Assembly: GCF_000717715.1 (NCBI RefSeq)
Contig: NZ_JOAI01000019.1
Coordinates: 1-64,000 of the forward strand
Length of the DNA stretch: 64,000 bases
Source of the DNA: Streptomyces sp. NRRL B-24484
Lineage (GTDB): Bacteria > Actinomycetota > Actinomycetes > Streptomycetales > Streptomycetaceae
Direction of reading: 5' to 3'
Made by a program: the position numbers and the translations under genes. Below the pieces are notes generated by a model. It was given only the letters and a program-made list of their open reading frames with translations, did not search any database and was not told the origin of the DNA. Positions within the stretch are counted from its first letter, which is position 1. Every line of letters starts with the position of its first letter. Shown piece by piece: positions 1 to 9,652 of this stretch.

Positions 1-2625
1 GGCGTCCCGGAGGTCGCGGACGGCCGCCTCCGGCCGGACGGTGAGCCGGAGGCGCCCGATCCTCTCGGTGACCAGGGCGGCGGTGTGCACGCGGCCGATG
101 GCTTCGTACCGGGCGCGGGCCCGGCGCAGGTGCGTCAGGGCCGCCTCGGTGTCGGTGTCGGCGGCGAGCAGACCCCGGGACCACTGCACCCCCGCGGCGA
201 CGCCGGGGGCGTTCAAGCCCTCGATCCCTCGCTCGGCGTCGTCGGTCAGTCGGCTCGCCTCGTCGCGCAGGCCGCAGGCCAGTGCGGCTTCCACCGCGAT
301 CGGGAGCAGGTCGACGGGCCGTGCCCACAGGCCTTTGCGGCGCATGAACTCCACGACCGGCTCGGTGCGCCGCCAGGCCGCCTGCGTGTCGCCCTCCAGC
401 AGGTCGAGGCGGGCGAGCCCGGTCACGGCGATCGGCGCGACTTCCGAGTTGAAGACGCTGGCGAGCGGGGTGAGGTCCGCACGGGCCCTGGCCCAGCGGC
501 CCTGCGCCGTGTCCAGGGCCGCGCGGTCCAGCAGGAGATCGGACCGCTGCGGACTGTCCTCGGCGGTCACCGGCAGCATCGCCTCGATGGTCCGCCCGAG
601 GTCGGCCCAGTGCCCGGCGGCCAGATCGAGCTCCAGCACAATCATGCGGCAGCTCTGCTGGATCAGCTCGAACCCCGCGCGGCGGGCCAGCTCCTCGGCC
701 TCACCGGCCAGCGAGCGGGCTTGGTCGGCGCAGCCGTGGGCCAGCTCGAAGCAGGCCGCGTTGTGAAGTGCACGGGCGCAATGGCGCAGGATGCTGCGGT
801 CGGTGCTTTCCCGGGGCAGTTGTTCGAGGAGCGCCCGGCCCTCCGGGCGGCCGGCGAGTGCCAGCAGGGTGATCCGGTTGGCCAGGACATCCGCCTGCGC
901 GCGCGGGTCGTCACTGCGGGCCACCAGCTGCGCCGCGCGCTCGACCAGTGCCAGGTCCTCCGAGATGTCGCCGCCGTCCGCGCTCAGGCCGGAGTAGAGG
1001 CCGAGGCTTGCCATCGCGGCGGCGGCCAGCGCCGGGTTGCCCTCCAGTTCGGTGACGGCTCGTTCCAGCTCGGCGAGGTCGGTCCAGTGGACGTCGGTGT
1101 TCCTCAGGATCCGGAACAGGTTGAAGCGGATCTCGCCACGCACCTCGGTGGCCACGGCCGGGTCGGCAAGAATCCGGCGCAGGGTGGCCACACCGGCAGC
1201 CGGGCCGCTCCGGAAGGCGCCGAGGGGGTTGAGGGCCAGGGCCGTGCGGCTGAGGGCGAGGGCCGTGCGGCCGCGGTCGGCGGGCGCGAGGGTGGGCTCG
1301 GCGAGGAGCTGCTCCTGGAGCCCGGCGGCGACGCCGTCGTCGCCGATTCCGGTGGCGTGGTCGGCGGCGGCCATGGCCGCGGGCAGCCAGGCGGCGGTGT
1401 CGCCGAGGCAGCGGGTGTGGTGGGCGATCTGGACGTGGGCGGGCGTCTCCTGGGTGGCGAGGACCTCCACGGCCCGGGCGTGCAGGCGGCGGCGGCGCGG
1501 GTCCGGGATCCTGTCGTACACGGCCCGGCGCGCGAGTACGTGCCGGAATCCGTACCGGCCGGGCTCCCGCTCCAGCAGGACATCGGCGGCCAGCGCGGCG
1601 GTAAGGGCCTCTTCGATCTGATCATCCGTCAGTCCGGCCATCGCAGCCAGCCCGTCCTCGCTCGCGGGGACCGCGAGGACGGCGGCGGCCTGCACCACGG
1701 CCCTCGCGTCGCGGTCGAGCGGTTCGATCCGGCTGTTGACCGCCTCCTGCAGGGCGCGCGGCACCCTGGTGTCATCGAGCGCCAGAGGTGCGCCGGCCGT
1801 CCCGGTTCGGGGGATGTGGTCGCCGTCCCGGGCGAGGCGGTGGGTGAGGACGAGGAGGTCCTCCTCCACGGCGAGTGGCAGGCCGCCGCTGCGTTCGAAG
1901 AGTTCGCGGCAGAGGGGGCCGGTGGCCGCCGGGCCGATTGCCGAGGTGGCGAGCTCCCGGATCTGGGCTTCGGTGAGCGGTTCGAGGGTGATGTCGGTTC
2001 CGCCGACGCCGACCGGGCGGCGGTAGGGGGAGCCGAGCACGTTCCCGCTGCCTGGCAGGTCGCGCGGCCGGTAGGCGAGCACCAGTCGCAGCTGGTCGGG
2101 CGGGTTGCGGGCCAGCAACAGCAGCAGGTCGCGGGTGGCGTCGTCCGCCCAGTGCACGTCCTCCACGACCAGCACGGCAGGTCCCAGGGCCGCCAGCACC
2201 TCGTGCACCGCCCGCATGAGCTGCTGGTTGCGGGTGCCGCCTTCCTGGTTGGGGCCGGGCGGGGGGAGGCGGTCGGCGAGTTCCGGCGCCAGCGGCGCCA
2301 GGACGGTGGTCGCGGGACCGAACCGGGTCTCGGGTCCGAAGTGCGATGCTCCGCCGCGCAGTGCGTCGACGGCGGGGCCGAAGGGGAGTGGCTCGCGTAG
2401 CGGGTGGCAGGCGCCCCGCAGGACCGGCGTGCCATGGTCGGTCATGCGGGTCGTTGCCTCCTGGAGCAGCCGGGACTTGCCGATTCCCGGCTCGCCCTCG
2501 ACGAAGACCACGGACGGCCCGTCACGGAGAGTGTTGAGGAGTGAGTCGAGTTCGTCCTCCCGTCCGACGAATGCGAAGCCCGAACGGTAATCGCGAGCAG
2601 GCCTGTCGGCGCGTGTACCAGTCAT
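1..2625 (-). CDS. LuxR/LAL-type AAA ATPase transcriptional regulator, 3' end outside window
   Basis: Large ATP-binding regulator of the LAL/LuxR type, expected to bind DNA through a C-terminal HTH in response to an unknown ligand. The frame runs from ATG 2625 to the window edge, giving 875 codons with no stop. A Walker A motif (GEPGIGKS, Lys about residue 50) and a Walker B-like VVEDVHWADD are followed by a long helical TPR-like region. The HTH would lie beyond the left edge, inferred from the paralogue upstream. A GGAG five bases before ATG 2625 supports this start. It lies 16 nt downstream of the ancestral frame of its paralogue, so both were probably one operon. The frame is also open upstream of ATG 2625 into that paralogue, so an automatic annotation may fuse the two. 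Confidence 0.85.
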   Translation of the reverse strand, partial: MTGTRADRPARDYRSGFAFVGREDELDSLLNTLRDGPSVVFVEGEPGIGKSRLLQEATTRMTDHGTPVLRGACHPLREPLPFGPAVDALRGGASHFGPETRFGPATTVLAPLAPELADRLPPPGPNQEGGTRNQQLMRAVHEVLAALGPAVLVVEDVHWADDATRDLLLLLARNPPDQLRLVLAYRPRDLPGSGNVLGSPYRRPVGVGGTDITLEPLTEAQIRELATSAIGPAATGPLCRELFERSGGLPLAVEEDLLVLTHRLARDGDHIPRTGTAGAPLALDDTRVPRALQEAVNSRIEPLDRDARAVVQAAAVLAVPASEDGLAAMAGLTDDQIEEALTAALAADVLLEREPGRYGFRHVLARRAVYDRIPDPRRRRLHARAVEVLATQETPAHVQIAHHTRCLGDTAAWLPAAMAAADHATGIGDDGVAAGLQEQLLAEPTLAPADRGRTALALSRTALALNPLGAFRSGPAAGVATLRRILADPAVATEVRGEIRFNLFRILRNTDVHWTDLAELERAVTELEGNPALAAAAMASLGLYSGLSADGGDISEDLALVERAAQLVARSDDPRAQADVLANRITLLALAGRPEGRALLEQLPRESTDRSILRHCARALHNAACFELAHGCADQARSLAGEAEELARRAGFELIQQSCRMIVLELDLAAGHWADLGRTIEAMLPVTAEDSPQRSDLLLDRAALDTAQGRWARARADLTPLASVFNSEVAPIAVTGLARLDLLEGDTQAAWRRTEPVVEFMRRKGLWARPVDLLPIAVEAALACGLRDEASRLTDDAERGIEGLNAPGVAAGVQWSRGLLAADTDTEAALTHLRRARARYEAIGRVHTAALVTERIGRLRLTVRPEAAVRDLRDA

Positions 2626-2702
2626 GGTCACTCCGAGCTGATCAAGCGGTCCCGTCACCGATTGTTCCACCTCCGCTTGGTGGTCCGCCATGCCCGGGGC
2701 AT

Positions 2703-5472
2703 TCACCTGCGACGACCGGCAAGAGGTCCCCCTCTGTTGTCGAGTGCCTCGTGGACGTTGTTGCGGGTGGTGCCGAGTTTCTTGAGCGCGTTGGCGACGT
2801 GGTGTTCGACGGTGCGGGGGAGAGGGCGAGGGTGCGGGCGATGTCCTGGTTGGTGGCGCCGGTGGTGAGGAGTTGGGCGACCTGGTGTTCGCGGGGGGAG
2901 AGGTCGGTTCCGTAACTGCGGCGGCCTCGTGGTCCGGGGCGCAGCCGGCCGCTGTCGCGCAGGGCCTGTTCGCAGCGGGCGGCGTCGGCGGTGGCGCCGA
3001 GGCGGGTGAAGACGTCGAGGGCGTCCCGGAGGTCGCGGACGGCCGCCTCCGGCCGCACCACTGCACTCCGGCGGCGACGCCGGGGGCGTTCAGCCCTTCG
3101 ATGCCGCCCTCGGCGTCGTCGGTCAGCTGCTGCGCCTCGTCGCGCAGACCGCAGGCCAGCGCTGTCTGGACGGCGGCCGGCAGCAGGTCGACGGGCCGCA
3201 CCCACAGTCCCTTGTGGCGGATGGCCGCTGCCGCCCGTTCCATCCGCTGCCGGCCTGCTTGCGCGTCGTCCTCCAGCAGGTCGAGCCGGGCGAGCTCGGT
3301 GACCCCCATCTGCCCCAGGTCCCAGTTGGGGTTCTCGTCGAAGCTGGTGAGGACCGGCGCCAGATTCCGGCGTGCCCTGGCCCACCGGCCCCGAGCGCTG
3401 TCGAGGGCTGCGCCTGCCACGAGCAGGCCGAACCGGAGGGTGCTGCCTTCGGCGGTCTCCGGCAGCATCGTCTCGATCCTGCGGTCCAGCCCCGCCCAGC
3501 GTCCGTCCGCGAGATCGAGGTGCACCAGGATGCCCTGGCAGCTCTGCTGAATGATCTGCGAACCGGCGCGGCGGCCCAGTTCCTCGGCCTCGCGGAGCAG
3601 CGCCCGGGCGGTCTCGTCACAGCCGCGGGACATCTCGTGGTACGCCGCGTTGTGCAGGGCGCGGGCGCAGTGCAGGAGGATGCCACGGTTCTGGGTCCGG
3701 CGGGGCAGCCGTTCCAGGAGCTCCCTGCCACGCGGGTCGCCGACGACCTCCAGCAGGGTGATCCGGTTGGCGAGGACGTCCGCCTCGGCGAGCGCGTTGT
3801 CACTGCGGGCCACCAGACGCAGCGCCCGCTCCGTCAGGGCCAGGTCCTCGGTGATGTGGCCGCCTCGCGAGCTCAGGCTGGAGAAGACCCCGAGGCACGC
3901 CATGGCGACGGCGGCCAGGTCCGGTCTTTTCTCCAGTTCGGTGACCGCCTGCTCCAGCTCCTGCAGATCGGCCCGATGGACGTTGGTGTTTCCCAGGGTC
4001 CGGCCGAGGTTGAGGCGTATCTCGCCGCGGGTCTCGATGGCGAGGGCGGGGTCGGCGAGGATCCGGCGCAGGGTGGTCACACTGGCCGCCGGGTCGGCCC
4101 GATGTGTGGCGATGGCGCTGAGGGCCAGGGCGGTGCGGGTGCGGTCGTCGGCCGGGAGGGTGGGTTCGGCGAGGAGTTGCTGGAGCAGTTCGGCGGCGAC
4201 GCCGTCGTCGCCGACCTCGGTGGCGTGGGCGGCCGCGGCGACGGCCCTGGGCAACCAGGCGGCGGTGTCGCCCAGGCGGCGGGTGTGGTGGGCGACCTGG
4301 ACGAGTGCCGGCGGCTCCTGCGCGGACAGGACGGCCACGGCCCGGGCGTGCATACGACGCCGCCGCGGGCCGCGGATCCTGTCGTAGACGGCGCGGCGGG
4401 CCAGGGTGTGGCGGAACCCGTACCGGCCGGGAGTCCGCTCGACCAGCACGTCGGCGTCGAGTGCCTCCGTCAGGGCGTCCTCGGCCTGGTTCTCCGTCAG
4501 GGCGGCCACCGTGGTGAGGAGTTCCTCGCTCGCCGGTACGGCCAGGACCGCGGCGGCCTGCACCACGGCCACCGCGTCCTCGCCCAGCAGGGCGACCCGG
4601 CTGTTCACCGCCTCCTGCAGGACGCGCGGCACTCCCGCGTCGTCCAGGGCCGACGGCGCGGCACCGTCGTTGGCCCGACCGCGGCGGCCGGCCAGGACGA
4701 GGAGATCCTCCTCCACGGCGAGCGGCAGGCCGCCGCTGCGCTCGAAGAGTTCCCGGCAGACCGGGCCGGTCGCCGCCGCGCCGATGACCGACGCTGCGAA
4801 CTCTCCGACCTGGGCCTCGGTGAGCGGCCCGAGTGTGATGTCGGTGCCGCCGACGCCGACGGGGCGGCGGTAGGGGGAGCCGAGGACGTTCCCTTCGCCG
4901 GGCAGGTCGTGGGCCCGGTAGGTGAGCACCAGCCGCAGCCGGCGCGGCGGGTTGCGGGCGAGCAGGAGCAGCAGGTCACGGGTGGCATCGTCGGCCCAGT
5001 GCAGGTCCTCCACGATCAGTACGGCCGGGCCCAGGGCGCCCAGTACCTCGTGCACCGCGCGCATGAGCAGCTGGTTGAGGGCGTCGCCTTCGAGCTCCGC
5101 ACCGGCGGCGGGGAGCCGGTCGGCGAGCTCGGGTACGTGTGGTGCGAGGACCGCGGTCGCCGGGCCGAATCGGACTTCGGGCCCGAAGTGCGGCGAACCG
5201 CCGCGCAGGGCGTCGATCGCAGGTCCGAAGGGCAGCGGCTCACGGAGCGGGTGGCACAGTCCGCGCAGCGCGGGCAGGCCGCCCGCTCGGAGGCGCTGCT
5301 CGGCCTCGTTCAGCAACCGGGACTTCCCGATCCCCGCCTCGCCCTCCACGAGGATCACGGCCGGCCCCTCGTGCAGGGCGTCCATCAGTGAGCGCAGCGC
5401 GTCGTCACGCCCCACGAACGCGAAACCCGCGCGGCGGTCGCGAGCGGGTCCGTCGGTTCGCGCACCTGGCAT
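2703..5472 (-). pseudogene. Paralogous LuxR/LAL-type ATPase regulator with frameshifted C-terminus
   Basis: Second copy of the regulator, closely similar in DNA and protein to its downstream neighbour. The N-terminal ATPase (GEAGIGKS Walker A, VVEDLHWADD-like Walker B) and TPR-like region are intact from ATG 5472, which has a GGAGATGG ribosome site. Near 3057 a net 142-nt deletion relative to the paralogue shifts the frame. The LuxR HTH start (DLSPREHQVAQLL) is then read in the second frame. A further one-base loss in a G5 tract (2816-2820 on the plus strand) moves the rest of the HTH (TVEHHVANALKKLG) to the third frame, ending at the ancestral stop 2703. The original frame stays open and runs into the downstream regulator. 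The ATPase half may still be made, but it lacks its own DNA-binding domain. Confidence 0.75.
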
Positions 5473-5681
5473 GGAGCCATCTCCAGACGGGCTGATCGCG
5501 CAGCCGCCGAGGAGAGCTGTTCGCGCAGCCGTGTCACAGATTGTTCCACCCTGTCCGGCAACCGACCAACAGGCCGAGACCCTCGCCGGGCCGACCGGAC
5601 CGGGGTGGGCCGCAGGGGGACCCCGGTGGGCGTGTGTCACAGCGGTGGCGTCGACGGCCACGGCCGGCACCTCCTCCCCGA

Positions 5682-5769
5682 GCCGTACGGCCACCGCAAC
5701 GGCGTCGAGAGGTACTCCCGAAGCCGCACTCGCACCTCACGCCTCGAAGCACTGCGTCCCGCCGCCTGA
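5682..5769 (+). mobile_element. IS1182-like transposase C-terminal scrap
   Basis: The frame reads YGHRNGVE, then RSRTRTSRLEALRPAA and stop. These are two pieces of an IS1182-family transposase C-terminus joined by a deletion. The same end occurs in opposite orientation at 8648-8700, where the sequence is about 80 percent alike. The rest of the 5473-5860 gap holds no gene I can support. Confidence 0.5.
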
Positions 5770-5860
5770 CGGCGACGGGACGCAAGCTCGGACCCCATGA
5801 CCCGGCGGTGTCGGGGAGGCCGGGGCCACCGGCAGTCGCCGGTTCTACGGGAGGGGACGG

Positions 5861-8137
5861 TCAGGTGCAGGTGATGACGGGCTGGGCCCAGTCGGCGTGG
5901 TCGTTGGAGTTTCCGTCGCCGTTGTCGGTGGCGCGCAGGGTGAGTTCCATGGCGCCGGTGAGGTCCCCGGTGAGGTTCAGGGGGCCGTCGGTGCCGAGGC
6001 GGGTTCCGCTGTTGGCGGCCACCACTCCGTCGCGCAGGATCTGGAAGGTCACGGTGCCGCTGCTCCCGACCTCGTCGTCCACTCCGACGGTGGTGGTGAG
6101 GTTGGTGCACCTACCGCCGAGGTAGTAGGTGATCTCGGAATTGGCGTTCGTGCCGAGGCCCTTGGTGTAGGTGGTGCCTCCGATGGTCAGGGTGTGGCCG
6201 TCACCGGCGGCCTGCTCGCCGTTGCTGTGGTCGCGCTCCACCGGGCCCCATCCGTTGGTCGGCGTGGAGGACCAGTTCAGGTCGGACAGGGCGTGGCTGC
6301 CAGTGGTGGGGGCGGTCATTCCGCAGGCGATCTTGGGGTTGGCCCAGTCGGCGTGGTCGGAGTTGTTTCCGTCGCCGTTGTCGGTGACGCGCAGGGTGAG
6401 TTGCTGGCCACCGGTGAGGTCTGCCGTGAGGTTCACGGGGCCGTCGGAGCCGGTGCGGGTTCCGCTGTTGGCCACCACCGCTCCGTCGCGCAGGATCTGG
6501 AAGGTCACGGAGCCGAAGCTCCCGACCTCGTCGTCCACTCCGACGGTGGCGGTGACCGCGCTGCACGTTCCGCCGAGGTAGTAGGTGATGTCGGAATTGG
6601 CGTGCGCGCCGAGGCCCTTGGTGTAGGTGGTGCCTCCGATGGTCAGGGTGCGGCCGTCACCGGCGGCGGACTCGCCGTTGCTGTGGTCGCGCTCCACCGG
6701 GCCCCATCCGTTGGGCGGCGTGGAGGACCAGGCCAGGTCGGAGAGCTGGCTGATGCGCTTCGGCGGCGCGGCCTGGGTGTTCGGGGTGACCTTGAGCAGG
6801 CGGCTGCCGTGTGTGGGCAGGGAGGCGGTGAGGGAGGTCGCGACGCCGGTGGTGTTCGTCTTCGTCCACAGGTCGTGCACCGTCGCGGTGCCGCTGATGC
6901 CGAGGTCGGACCAGTTGACGGTGACGTTGGCGGTGGACGAACCCAGGTTGAACAGGGCGACGGTGTAGGTGCCGTCCGGGTTCGGGGTGTACCAGACCTG
7001 CTGCTGCGTCGACTGGTCGATCGGTCGGGCCGTGCGGCCGGCCTGGTTGACCGCGATGACCTCGTCGTTCTTCAGCATCGCGAGGTCGGTCGGGTCCAGC
7101 GAGGTGAGGTCGGTGCCGAGCATCAGCGAGGAGTTGGCGACGGCCCACAGGGTCATGTGGGTCTGCATCTCGTCACGGGTCAGGCCGGCCTTGGTCGGGC
7201 CGTTGCCGATCTCCAGCGAGTCCAGGTCGTTCCAGCCGCCGGGGCCGTTGAACGCGGCCCACTGCGGCGCGCTGGTGAAGCGCTGCGCGACGTTGGCCCA
7301 GTTGGTCAGCACGCCCGGGCACGAGTAGCACTCGAGATCGCCGTCGGTGCGCCAGCTGTTGGCGTTCGCCTGCCAGGTGGTGGCGTAGTTGTGGTCCAGA
7401 GCGAGCGACAGGCCGAGGTGGATCGGCCGGCCGGTCTGGTTGAGGGCCTGCGACCAGTGCTTGACGTTGACCGTGTCCGAGTTGACCCCGTCGAGCTTCA
7501 GGTAGTCGACGCCCCAGGAGGCGAGCAGGTTCGCCCAGGAGTTGTAGAACGCCTGGGCGGCCGCCGGGTTCTTGTTGAAGTCGATGTTGTACATGCCCCC
7601 GTTGCGGCCGGGGCCGAAGTTGGTCGCGTACGTCGTGGTGTCGGAGACGATGTCCTGGGCGTGGAAGCCGGTGCCCTCGATCGGCTTGTTCTGCGCGTAC
7701 GCGTCCACCGGGATACCGGGAGTGACGTACATGCCGAACTTCTCGCCGAGGCCGTGCACGTAGTCGCCGACGGCCTTCATGCCGTTCGGGAAATGAGCCG
7801 GGTCGATCTTCCAACGCCCGAACGCGTCCGAGTTGGTCTGGGGCGCGAGGTAGTAGAAGTCGTCGACGTTGATGTACTTGAAGCCGTGCGAGACCAGGCC
7901 GTTGTCGGACATGGCCTTGGCCTCGGCCTTGATGTTGGCCTCCGTCGGGTTGGTTCGGAGAGTGCTCCAGCTGCTCCAGCCCATCGCGGGCGTCAGCGCG
8001 GCGCCGTTGGTCTGCGCGGCGGCCGCCGGCGTTGCGGCGCCGATCATGAGAGGGCCGACGGACGCGGAGAGGGCGGCGGCGATGGTGAGCGCCAGCGTGC
8101 GGCGGCCGCGGAGCCGGCCTCGGTCGGTGTGGTGCAT
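5861..8137 (-). CDS. Secreted GH27 alpha-galactosidase with two NPCBM domains
   Basis: Extracellular glycoside hydrolase releasing terminal alpha-galactose (or alpha-N-acetylgalactosamine). The 758-residue protein has an Arg-rich N-terminus and hydrophobic core ending near AAAAQ, a typical signal peptide. The GH27 barrel follows: PAMGWSSW near the start, the nucleophile in YLKLDG (Asp about 216) and the likely acid/base in RTDGD (Asp about 267). Two C-terminal NPCBM domains (each with SDLxWSSTPxNGWGPVERD) are near-copies and probably bind galactosides. ATG 8137 was chosen over a frame extending to 8461 because it has AAGGGA six bases upstream and begins the signal peptide. The next gene downstream on this strand is the unrelated regulator at 5472. 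Confidence 0.9.
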   Translation of the reverse strand: MHHTDRGRLRGRRTLALTIAAALSASVGPLMIGAATPAAAAQTNGAALTPAMGWSSWSTLRTNPTEANIKAEAKAMSDNGLVSHGFKYINVDDFYYLAPQTNSDAFGRWKIDPAHFPNGMKAVGDYVHGLGEKFGMYVTPGIPVDAYAQNKPIEGTGFHAQDIVSDTTTYATNFGPGRNGGMYNIDFNKNPAAAQAFYNSWANLLASWGVDYLKLDGVNSDTVNVKHWSQALNQTGRPIHLGLSLALDHNYATTWQANANSWRTDGDLECYSCPGVLTNWANVAQRFTSAPQWAAFNGPGGWNDLDSLEIGNGPTKAGLTRDEMQTHMTLWAVANSSLMLGTDLTSLDPTDLAMLKNDEVIAVNQAGRTARPIDQSTQQQVWYTPNPDGTYTVALFNLGSSTANVTVNWSDLGISGTATVHDLWTKTNTTGVATSLTASLPTHGSRLLKVTPNTQAAPPKRISQLSDLAWSSTPPNGWGPVERDHSNGESAAGDGRTLTIGGTTYTKGLGAHANSDITYYLGGTCSAVTATVGVDDEVGSFGSVTFQILRDGAVVANSGTRTGSDGPVNLTADLTGGQQLTLRVTDNGDGNNSDHADWANPKIACGMTAPTTGSHALSDLNWSSTPTNGWGPVERDHSNGEQAAGDGHTLTIGGTTYTKGLGTNANSEITYYLGGRCTNLTTTVGVDDEVGSSGTVTFQILRDGVVAANSGTRLGTDGPLNLTGDLTGAMELTLRATDNGDGNSNDHADWAQPVITCT
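5864..6745 (-). repeat. Tandem duplication of an NPCBM domain inside the alpha-galactosidase
   Basis: About 5880-6290 and 6340-6745 are direct repeats at both DNA and protein level. They share the blocks GWGPVERDHSNGE, GDGxTLTIGGTTYTKGLG and VGVDDEVGSxGxVTFQILRDG. The high identity suggests a recent duplication or ongoing gene conversion. Confidence 0.8.
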
Positions 8138-8396
8138 GGTGTGTCCCTTGCGTTGCGGCGCACGTCGTACGACGGCTCGTGCGCGGTGGGGGTGTTCTGC
8201 TGCCCTGGGGGTGGGGCCCGGGGATGGTGGAGGGCTCACACGGCGGGGCCGGTGCTGGTGTGGGGCCGGCCTTGTCCGCTTCCCTTCCGGCAGGATCGGA
8301 CCGGGACGCGGGGTGGGGATGTCCGTGCCGAGACCTGTTGGGCGAATGACGCGGAATTCGCCAGAAGTAAACAGAAGCGAACGCGTATGAACGTGA

Positions 8397-8466
8397 ACAT
8401 GTGATACATGCCCGCCCGCGGCGTGGTCAAGACTGGCTCGGCGAATCAGCCCTGTTGGCATCAGGT
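8397..8466. repeat. Dispersed repeat, copy 1
   Basis: A stretch containing GTGGTCAAG, GGCGAATC and GTTGGCATCAGGTG matches 23979-24037 along its length with the same spacing. It lies just upstream of the alpha-galactosidase, where the promoter should be. The function is unknown; it may be an insertion-element end. The AT-richer stretch 8350-8400 beside it carries repeated GAAC units and is the likely promoter region of that gene. Confidence 0.5.
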
Positions 8467-8647
8467 GTCGAATGACAGGGTGGGGCTCGCAGGGGTCCGG
8501 TTCGGTTGGGTACCGGAGGGCGGCGTCGGCGTAGTGGTTCTGGGCGCGGCTGCCGGGTGCTCGGACGGGCCTGCGTCGGTGACATGTCTGTGGCCCCGGC
8601 GGGAAGACACTGTTGGGAAATGGGGTCTGGCGTGCGTCCCGTCGTCG

Positions 8648-9472
8648 TCAGGCGGCGGGCCGCAGTGCTTCGAGGCGTGAGATGCGAGTGCCGGTTCTGG
8701 GATGCTCCTGTTCCAGGCGTCGGGGCGGGTGAGGTTCATCGCGGGGGCGGTGAACAGGTGCTGAGGGTGTGTCTTCCCCATCCCGCGGTAGCGGGAACTG
8801 CGCAGACCGAAGGCCCTGACCCCTTGGGAGACGGTGGCGTCGACGCCGTTGCGGTGACCGTATCGGCGCCTCCAGACCTCGCCCTGTTCAGCCGCGCGTG
8901 CGGCATGGATCGCCTCGTCCTCGGCTCGGGGCCGCAGGGTTATCTGGCGGCCGAGGCGGTTCTTCGTGCACTCGCCGCACGCCGGACACGGGGTGGGGTG
9001 CCGGGCGGGGAACCGGACCCGGATGACCGGGGTGCCCCGATGGCTCTCGGCATCGCGCCAGATCGTGCTGGTCCGTCCGCCGGGGCAGGCCACGGACCCG
9101 GTGTCCCAGTCGATGGTGAAGGCGTCCTGGTGGTAGCGGCCTTGGCCGTGGGCGCCGGGGCGGTTCGTTCGCTGACCTGATAGTTGTGCACCCAGACCTG
9201 CCGCAGCAGTTCCACCGCGCCCAGATCCCGCAGCCCCGGCGGGGCGTCGCGGGCGAAGAGCGCCTCCAGTAGCCGCATCCCGTCGGCGCCGACCTGTTCG
9301 GCCCAGGCGCGGCGCCCGGCCTGCGCACGCGGCAGCCGTTCCTGTTCCACCTGGTGCCTGTAGCGGTCGAACCACTCCGGCCCGACCTGCCCGGACAGCC
9401 AGCAGGGATCCTGCCCGGCCAGCTCGTTCAGCGCTGCCCGCACCGTCTCGGCGGGTATCTCCCCCCAGCCCC
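8648..9472 (-). pseudogene. IS1182-family transposase, truncated and frameshifted
   Basis: Three frames carry parts of one DDE transposase. The first reads ETVRAALNELAGQDPCWLSG through VELLRQVWVHNYQ. After a frame change and deletion comes DAFTIDWDTGSVACPGGRTS, then CPACGECTKNRLGRQITLRP and GMGKTHPQHLFTAPAMNLTR. A last frame ends RISRLEALRPAA and stop at 8648. The N-terminal part and the middle, which would carry catalytic residues, are missing. It cannot encode an active transposase. Confidence 0.7.
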
Positions 9473-9509
9473 CACTTCCGAACCGACACAGAGCCCTCCC
9501 CGAACACGA

Positions 9510-9553
9510 ACGGCGGTCCTTGCCATCCACAACCGGATGGCAAGGACCGCCGT
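9510..9553. repeat. Perfect 19-bp hairpin near the IS end
   Basis: Arms 9510-9528 and 9535-9553 are exact inverted repeats around a six-base loop. The hairpin lies just inside the right terminal repeat of the IS remnant, between it and the first transposase fragment. It may be a terminator-like shield against read-in transcription or part of the element end. Confidence 0.6.
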
Positions 9554-9652
9554 CAAGCTCAGACCAGACCCCACTTCCCAACAGTGTCGATCGGCGGGGC
9601 CACAGGGGCGGTGTGTCGGTTCAGCGCCCGAGGACGCCGGGAGTGATCGGGG

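Larger units (their letters stand above)
8588..9605 (-). mobile_element. IS1182-like insertion sequence remnant with both terminal inverted repeats
   Basis: The ends 8588-8630 and 9564-9605 are imperfect inverted repeats of each other, about 42 bases long, sharing CCAGACCCCA, TTCCCAACAGTGTC and GGGGCCACAG. They enclose a decayed transposase. The element is about 1.0 kb, shorter than a full IS1182-type element, so it has lost internal sequence. I see no clear target-site duplication. It separates the alpha-galactosidase from the hexosaminidase. Confidence 0.7.

Noticed and set aside
85..5391. Long plus-strand frames of 771 and 725 codons
   Set aside because: They are exact antisense shadows of the LAL regulators, rich in Gly, Arg and Val and without any family pattern.
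5861..8461. Longer start for the alpha-galactosidase
   Set aside because: The extra 108 residues would place the signal peptide internally and cover the dispersed repeat; ATG 8137 has a good ribosome site.
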